Shown here: positions 60,166 to 64,000 of the stretch, one piece after another
How positions within the stretch are numbered: the stretch's first letter is position 1
Layout: each line of letters opens with the position of its first letter
Source: Cerrena zonata
Lineage: Eukaryota > Basidiomycota > Agaricomycetes > Polyporales > Cerrenaceae
DNA: 64,000 bases
Assembly: GCA_038087015.1 (NCBI GenBank)
Contig: JASBNA010000007.1
Location: 558,001 to 622,000 of the forward strand
Direction of reading: 5' to 3'
Notes under the pieces: model-generated
The model's input: the letters and a program-made list of their open reading frames with translations, nothing else
Databases searched by the model: none
What the model was told of the DNA's origin: nothing
Program-made: the position numbers and the translations under genes

Positions 60166-61499
60166 ATGGATTACGACCGCAAGTCAACAGTATCTTCTTT
60201 CTACGGAGCTCGAAGGAACTCCATCGACCCTTTACATTCAGACCCACGATACGGTCAACCACCAACTCAACGTCTCCGAAACGATTCTGCTTCATCGTTC
60301 TACAACCCAAACGGACCTTCAAGAGCTAGCGTTGACCTTGCTTCGTCCGGATTCCCGAGTTCGACAGCAGGCTATAACCGACAATCTTATTTTGATGCAG
60401 GCAGAGTGGAGCCTGTGAAGGGTGGTTACGACGAAGAAGCTGCTGGCCTGCGAGATGAACCATTTGACATTTATGCGGACTTTAACAATGCTGGGCCAAA
60501 ATACTCTACTATTCTGGGTACGCAAGATACAGGATACAGGCAGGTTCCTTCGCCGGGCATGAAGGTGGAAGATGATCACCTCAATAATTCGAACCCAGTG
60601 GAGATGGTTACAGTACCGGCACTTGGTCCGGAATGGAAAGCTTCGGAGTTGAAGGAGATGACCAAAGGCGGAAAGAATGAGGTGAAGCGAGAGCGAAGGG
60701 CCCAAAGGTGGAAGGAGTGGAGACGGGGTGAACGCGGACTCTGCGGGCGGTACCTCACCAAGAAATTCCTTGCGTGGTTCATGTTCATTTTACTCTGCAT
60801 GTGCGTATCTTTGACTGTCTGATATGTCTTGTGTTAACAATTACATCATGCTCTAGTATTGCACTCATCTTAGCCTTCACCATCCCCCGAGTACCTAGCT
60901 TCTCGTTCAATTCGGACACCCCTCTTATCCAAGCGACAGGCGATTTCAATAAGACCATCCCTTTCATTTTCTCACGGGCGCCCGCCAACTTTAGTTTCCC
61001 CGCTCTCGCGGACTTGCAAGTCAATACCGAAGACAATTTCCTTCCTCTTACATTCAAGAACATACACGCTGAAGTCTTCGACTTGGTGACTTCTAGACAA
61101 GTCGCTCAAGGAGACCTTGGGCACGCCACCGTGCCTGCGAAATCGTTCTCTAGGATTCAGATCCCACTGAACTTCACATATGTTGCGACAAACGATACAG
61201 ATCAGACCTGTAAGTTATTTTTTCGTGTCTCTGTAACTCGTATACTGAGGGAATGAATCAGGGGCGAATTGGTATAATGCTTGCAAGAATAAAGCAATCG
61301 TTGAGGGTGGCGTTAGACCCGGTGCGTGTTCCTGCTCTTTACTTGTGCATATTGAAGTCTCCTAACATATCTATTTTTAGCCGTCCAATTCCGTTTGGCA
61401 CTCAACATGGACATCGCGGGACTTCCCACTCACCATGGTGCTTCTACCCAAGTCACCGATGCGCCATGCCCCGTCGAACTCCCAATCAACTCTGTTTGA
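60166..61499 (+). CDS. Single-pass membrane protein with LEA_2-like outer domain
   Basis: About 370 residues, four exons. The start at 60166 gives MDYDRKSTVSSFYGARRNS and a polar cytosolic N-terminus of about 200 residues with Ser/Tyr-rich repeats, ending very basic (KRERRAQRWKEWRRGERG). One membrane helix (FLAWFMFILLCIIALILAF) is completed across an intron (GTGCGTATC...GCTCTAG, phase 2). The outer part begins PRVPSFSFNSDTPL, includes ANFSFPALADLQVNTEDNFL and FKNIHAEVFDLVTSRQVAQG, and has the beta-sandwich pattern of LEA_2/NDR1-like domains, as in a widespread but uncharacterised group of fungal membrane proteins. Later short exons give NWYNACKNKAIVEGG and FRLALNMDIAGLPTHHG, ending CPVELPINSV. 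Two paired cysteines may form a disulphide. Role not established; no defect seen. Confidence 0.75.
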
Positions 61500-62796
61500 G
61501 CTAATAGACGATACATCTATGACTTTCGTTACCTTTATATTTTGTTTGCTTTCGCTTTCATTTTGCATCTCGCCATTGGAACATTACGGACTCTCCCTGA
61601 ATGGTCATTAATTCCTGATTCTTGTCATCTCTTTCTATAACATGCCTGCAGTTACTTTTTTGAATTGCTTAATTTGTTGTTGTGACAAGCATGAAATCGA
61701 CCGTGCTGTGATCTTACATGTGCTCACGCAAGTAGGACCCGGCTAGTCTCCTTGTGAGGGGTTCGGATAAGCCCGAGCGGAGTTAGAAAACTCCAAGTAA
61801 GCACTCTAGACGCTACGCCGAATATTCAAAATTCAATCTCCAATCTGAAAGCACTAGATGACGTCAGTTCCGGCTGTTTTTGGAAGTGAGATTGCCATTT
61901 TCGGAAGTGAAATTGAAATATGGTAGTACTTGATAGCGAAGACTTGTCAATGTGTATCATTTAACCTCTAAGTGGTATACATAGAAATGCTCAGTGGTGC
62001 AGAGGAGTGATATCGCCAAAATGGTAATACATCAACAACAACATTATCTAAACACTATCAGGTCCATATGGATCTTCGAGGACGAGTCAAGCAACACGTA
62101 GAGAACTACAGAGAGAGTCAATACTACCTAAAACACTACCGGAGTGTGGATAAACATGCGAAGTGATTTGATTCAATGTATATTCCGACTTCCAAGGGGA
62201 GACTATGCCATGTGGGTGTATAATGGCTTATTGGCATCCATTTTTACCCCGTAGATTCTGCAGAAGGGTGGTTAGGTTATGTAGAGTCCAAAAGTGGATA
62301 GGTTATTATGACATACCACTACAGCCGTTTCACAAAACCTAGTCGCAGTGTTCATTTTTTTTCGCTGTTTACCACGGTTTAAGCGCTACAATGTGGCTGA
62401 AGTGCCACACAGCATAATACCTGCTGTATCGTAACCACTTTGGTTTTTAAGCTTGATTTGGGTTTTGGGATGCTATCCCTGTGTTCAGAATCAACTTACG
62501 AGGCCTCTGACGGTCTCAAACCAAGTATCCAAAAGATTCTCGTGAGCTCGGTCAACGCACGTCCGGGCGTTAGAGGCCATCAATGCGTTTCCCACATTTC
62601 CAAATTGAGACGTCTCGTTTCGGTTGACGCCTGAGTGGCATCCCCATTGACTATAAGAACATTGCGGCATCGAGTACATAGTGTAGGGTGACGCACCGAT
62701 AGATATCAGAAGTGAGAATACTGAAGTTCCACTCCATGAGTTATTCACGCAGATTTAATGAGTGTAATCACTGTAATGTCCATGTATGGAGTGTGG
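61500..62796. other. Intergenic region
   Basis: About 1.3 kb, AT-rich in parts. TTTTGGAAGTGAGATTGCCA-like motif occurs twice with variation near 61878-61915. No gene recognised. Confidence 0.4.
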
Positions 62797-63464
62797 CTAC
62801 CGCGCATGCCGTGTGGCTGGCGCTGTGGCAAGGTGGAAAAGGCCGCCCATTTGCGCGCCTACAAGCCCAAAAACCGAGAAAAAATTGGACGCTGCGACTA
62901 GGTTTTCTGAAAGCGCTATAACGTCGATAGTGTCAGTATTGTGTGAGGGGTCCCGACTATCTATTGAGGAAGGTGTCCTCAACGAATATGCATCGTCTGT
63001 AAAGTCATATAAGTAACAGGCAGAAATGATGGAATATATAATATACCGTTGGCGTTGGATGGATTATTATCCTCAGAGGGTTCGGGAGTGCTGTCTGAGG
63101 ATGACGTACTCAAGCGACCGATACGTCCAAGCTGATATGAATCCGGAGTCGTATCGTCTGCATGGAAAGTTAGAGCAGAAGGAATGATGCAAGTAGCAAC
63201 ATACCATCCTCACGAGTATCATCAGAGCCGTCGTGACTATGCTGCGAGGAATCGACATCCCCCGAGCAATATTGAGGGATAATATATTGGAGTATGAGCT
63301 GCATATGAAGTTCAGTGGTTGTACTCCAGCGTGCTTGCATGACCAGTAAGCGACAAGTGTAAGTACGAGAAGAGAGGAAGTGATAGTAATATTGAGATGC
63401 ACTGGGTGAGGATCCGAGTACTGTCTGAAGTTGGAACTGTCAACGAAGATGCATCTGTCGACAT
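62797..63464 (-). pseudogene. Small membrane protein gene, left copy, with 2-base insertion in exon 1
   Basis: Unrecognised gene whose first exon lies in an inverted repeat. The start ATG at 63464 gives MSTDASSLTVPTSDSTRILT. Downstream exons are well supported by phase-1 introns: GTATGTTGC...CATGCAG (63203-63158) and GTATATTAT...TTTACAG (63046-62997). They encode an acidic Ser-rich tail (GDVDSSQHSHDGSDDTRED, RLSTSSSDSTPEPSEDNN) and a last exon (SRDPSHNTDTIDVIALSENL) ending at 62797. The hydrophobic helix frame (ITITSSLLVLTLVAYW) is out of register with the ATG by a 2-base insertion near 63404 that the right-hand copy lacks. Either this copy is broken, or an intron I did not identify corrects the frame. 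It has the N-terminal plan of the single-pass family. Confidence 0.5.
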
Positions 63465-63607
63465 GGGCTTGGATAAGAACTCGGATAGCGTTGGGAGAGG
63501 AGAAGGAACCATACAGCAGCCTGAGAATAGGCACAAGTACTGTGGTCCATCATCCCAAAAGGGGACATTTATATAGATAGATACTCGAATAGGGATGGGT
63601 GATTCAC
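63369..63607. repeat. Inverted repeat, left arm
   Basis: About 237 bases match the reverse complement of 63764-64000 at roughly 95% identity by eye, apart from a 2-base indel near 63404 and scattered substitutions. The arm includes a TATA box (63568-63575, minus) and the first codons of the left gene. Confidence 0.93.
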
Positions 63608-63795
63608 TGGTACCACTACTAGGTGCCCCTGAACACACGAAGACTATTTCCGGGAAGGTAAGTGAACACTAGACGCTTGCTGAGCATCGGGGCATCCATA
63701 AGCCTACACGTGGTGCCCGGCAGGTTCATTCGTTCGATCGATGCCCCCGAATCAACTTCGTCAGTGAATCGCCGTTACCTGTTCGAGTATCTATC

Positions 63796-63803
63796 TATAT
63801 AAA
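63796..63803 (+). promoter_or_regulatory. TATA box of the right-hand copy
   Basis: TATATAAA, 104 bases before the ATG at 63907, with a mirror-image copy at 63568-63575 serving the left gene. Confidence 0.5.
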
Positions 63804-63906
63804 TGTCCCCTTCTGGGATGATGGACCACAGTACTTGTGCCTATTCTCAGGCTGCTGTATGGTTCCTTCTCCTCTCCCAACGCTATCCGAGTTCTTATCC
63901 AAGCCC

Positions 63907-64000
63907 ATGTCGACAGATGCATCTGCGTTGACAGTTCCAGCTTCAGACAGTACTCGAATCCTCACCCTGCATCTCAACATCACTATCACTTCCTCTCTTC
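63907..64000 (+). CDS. Small membrane protein gene, right copy, 5' end only
   Basis: Starts MSTDASALTVPASDSTRILT and continues in frame into LHLNITITSSLL, the first half of a predicted membrane helix, up to the window edge. Without the 2-base insertion of the left copy, the N-terminus and helix are in the same frame, so this copy looks intact as far as it can be seen. Substitutions relative to the left copy include S7A and T12A. If it follows the left copy, a short intron near the end of the helix codons and an acidic Ser-rich tail should come next, beyond 64000. Function unknown. Confidence 0.55.
   Translation, partial: MSTDASALTVPASDSTRILTLHLNITITSSL

Larger units (their letters stand above)
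63764..64000. repeat. Inverted repeat, right arm (reaches the window edge)
   Basis: Reverse complement of the left arm, with a spacer of about 156 bases between. It is still matching at base 64000, so the repeat probably extends beyond the window. It contains TATATAAA at 63796-63803 and the ATG at 63907. Confidence 0.93.

Noticed and set aside
59903..60418. 171-codon plus frame overlapping the LEA_2-like start
   Set aside because: Overlaps the well-supported gene in another frame and has no domain.
60166..60900. LEA_2-like gene as a further member of the split-helix family
   Set aside because: Its helix is also interrupted by an intron, but at phase 2, and its large N-terminal and outer domains differ from the family plan.

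Overview
The window looks like nuclear DNA of a basidiomycete fungus, most likely an agaricomycete. The evidence is many 45-75 base GT..AG introns breaking up otherwise conserved eukaryotic proteins, an Slp1-type SUN protein, a basidiomycete-style tetraspanin, a V-ATPase proteolipid, and a Ty3/gypsy chromovirus of basidiomycete type. Genes lie on both strands with no operon structure. Gene models were read by eye from splice-compatible reading frames, so exon edges are inferred unless stated.

Layout. 0-5.4 kb: a poorly resolved small gene, the beta subunit of protein geranylgeranyltransferase I (minus), and a small single-pass membrane protein (plus). 5.5-10.7 kb: a large WDR7/rabconnectin-3 beta-like WD40 protein (minus). 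12.1-17.7 kb: a cluster of four more small single-pass membrane protein genes (plus), three of them with PPxY motifs in proline-rich tails. 18.0-24.7 kb: a PLP-dependent aromatic amino acid decarboxylase-like gene (minus) diverging from ALG11 (plus), then an FMN-dependent 2-hydroxy acid oxidase (minus). 25.7-29.8 kb: a DMAC1-like membrane protein (plus) and an Slp1-like SUN protein (minus). 30-38 kb: mostly gene-poor, with one small membrane protein, one weak exon and a diverged tandem duplication. 38.7-44.9 kb: V-ATPase c subunit (plus), an uncertain gene (minus), thioredoxin reductase (plus) and tetraspanin (minus). 47.7-53.5 kb: a Ty3/gypsy element on the minus strand with an intact gag-pol frame and a 3' LTR but no visible 5' LTR. 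53.6-64 kb: two further small single-pass proteins (minus), a LEA_2-like membrane protein (plus), and an inverted duplication that carries the promoter and first exon of a small gene in both orientations and reaches the window edge.

The most unusual feature is a recurrent gene architecture. At least seven small genes encode a short N-terminus, one transmembrane helix and a polar or proline-rich tail. In each, one short phase-1 intron splits the codons of the transmembrane helix at nearly the same place. The proteins share little sequence beyond that. I do not recognise the family; PPxY tails in three members suggest, as inference only, WW-domain or Rsp5/Nedd4-type partners.

Housekeeping functions present: protein prenylation (CDC43), N-glycan precursor assembly (ALG11), V-ATPase structure and control (VMA3-type c subunit and WDR7-like protein), thiol redox (TRR1) and ER/nuclear envelope protein folding (Slp1). 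They are not an obvious pathway cluster.
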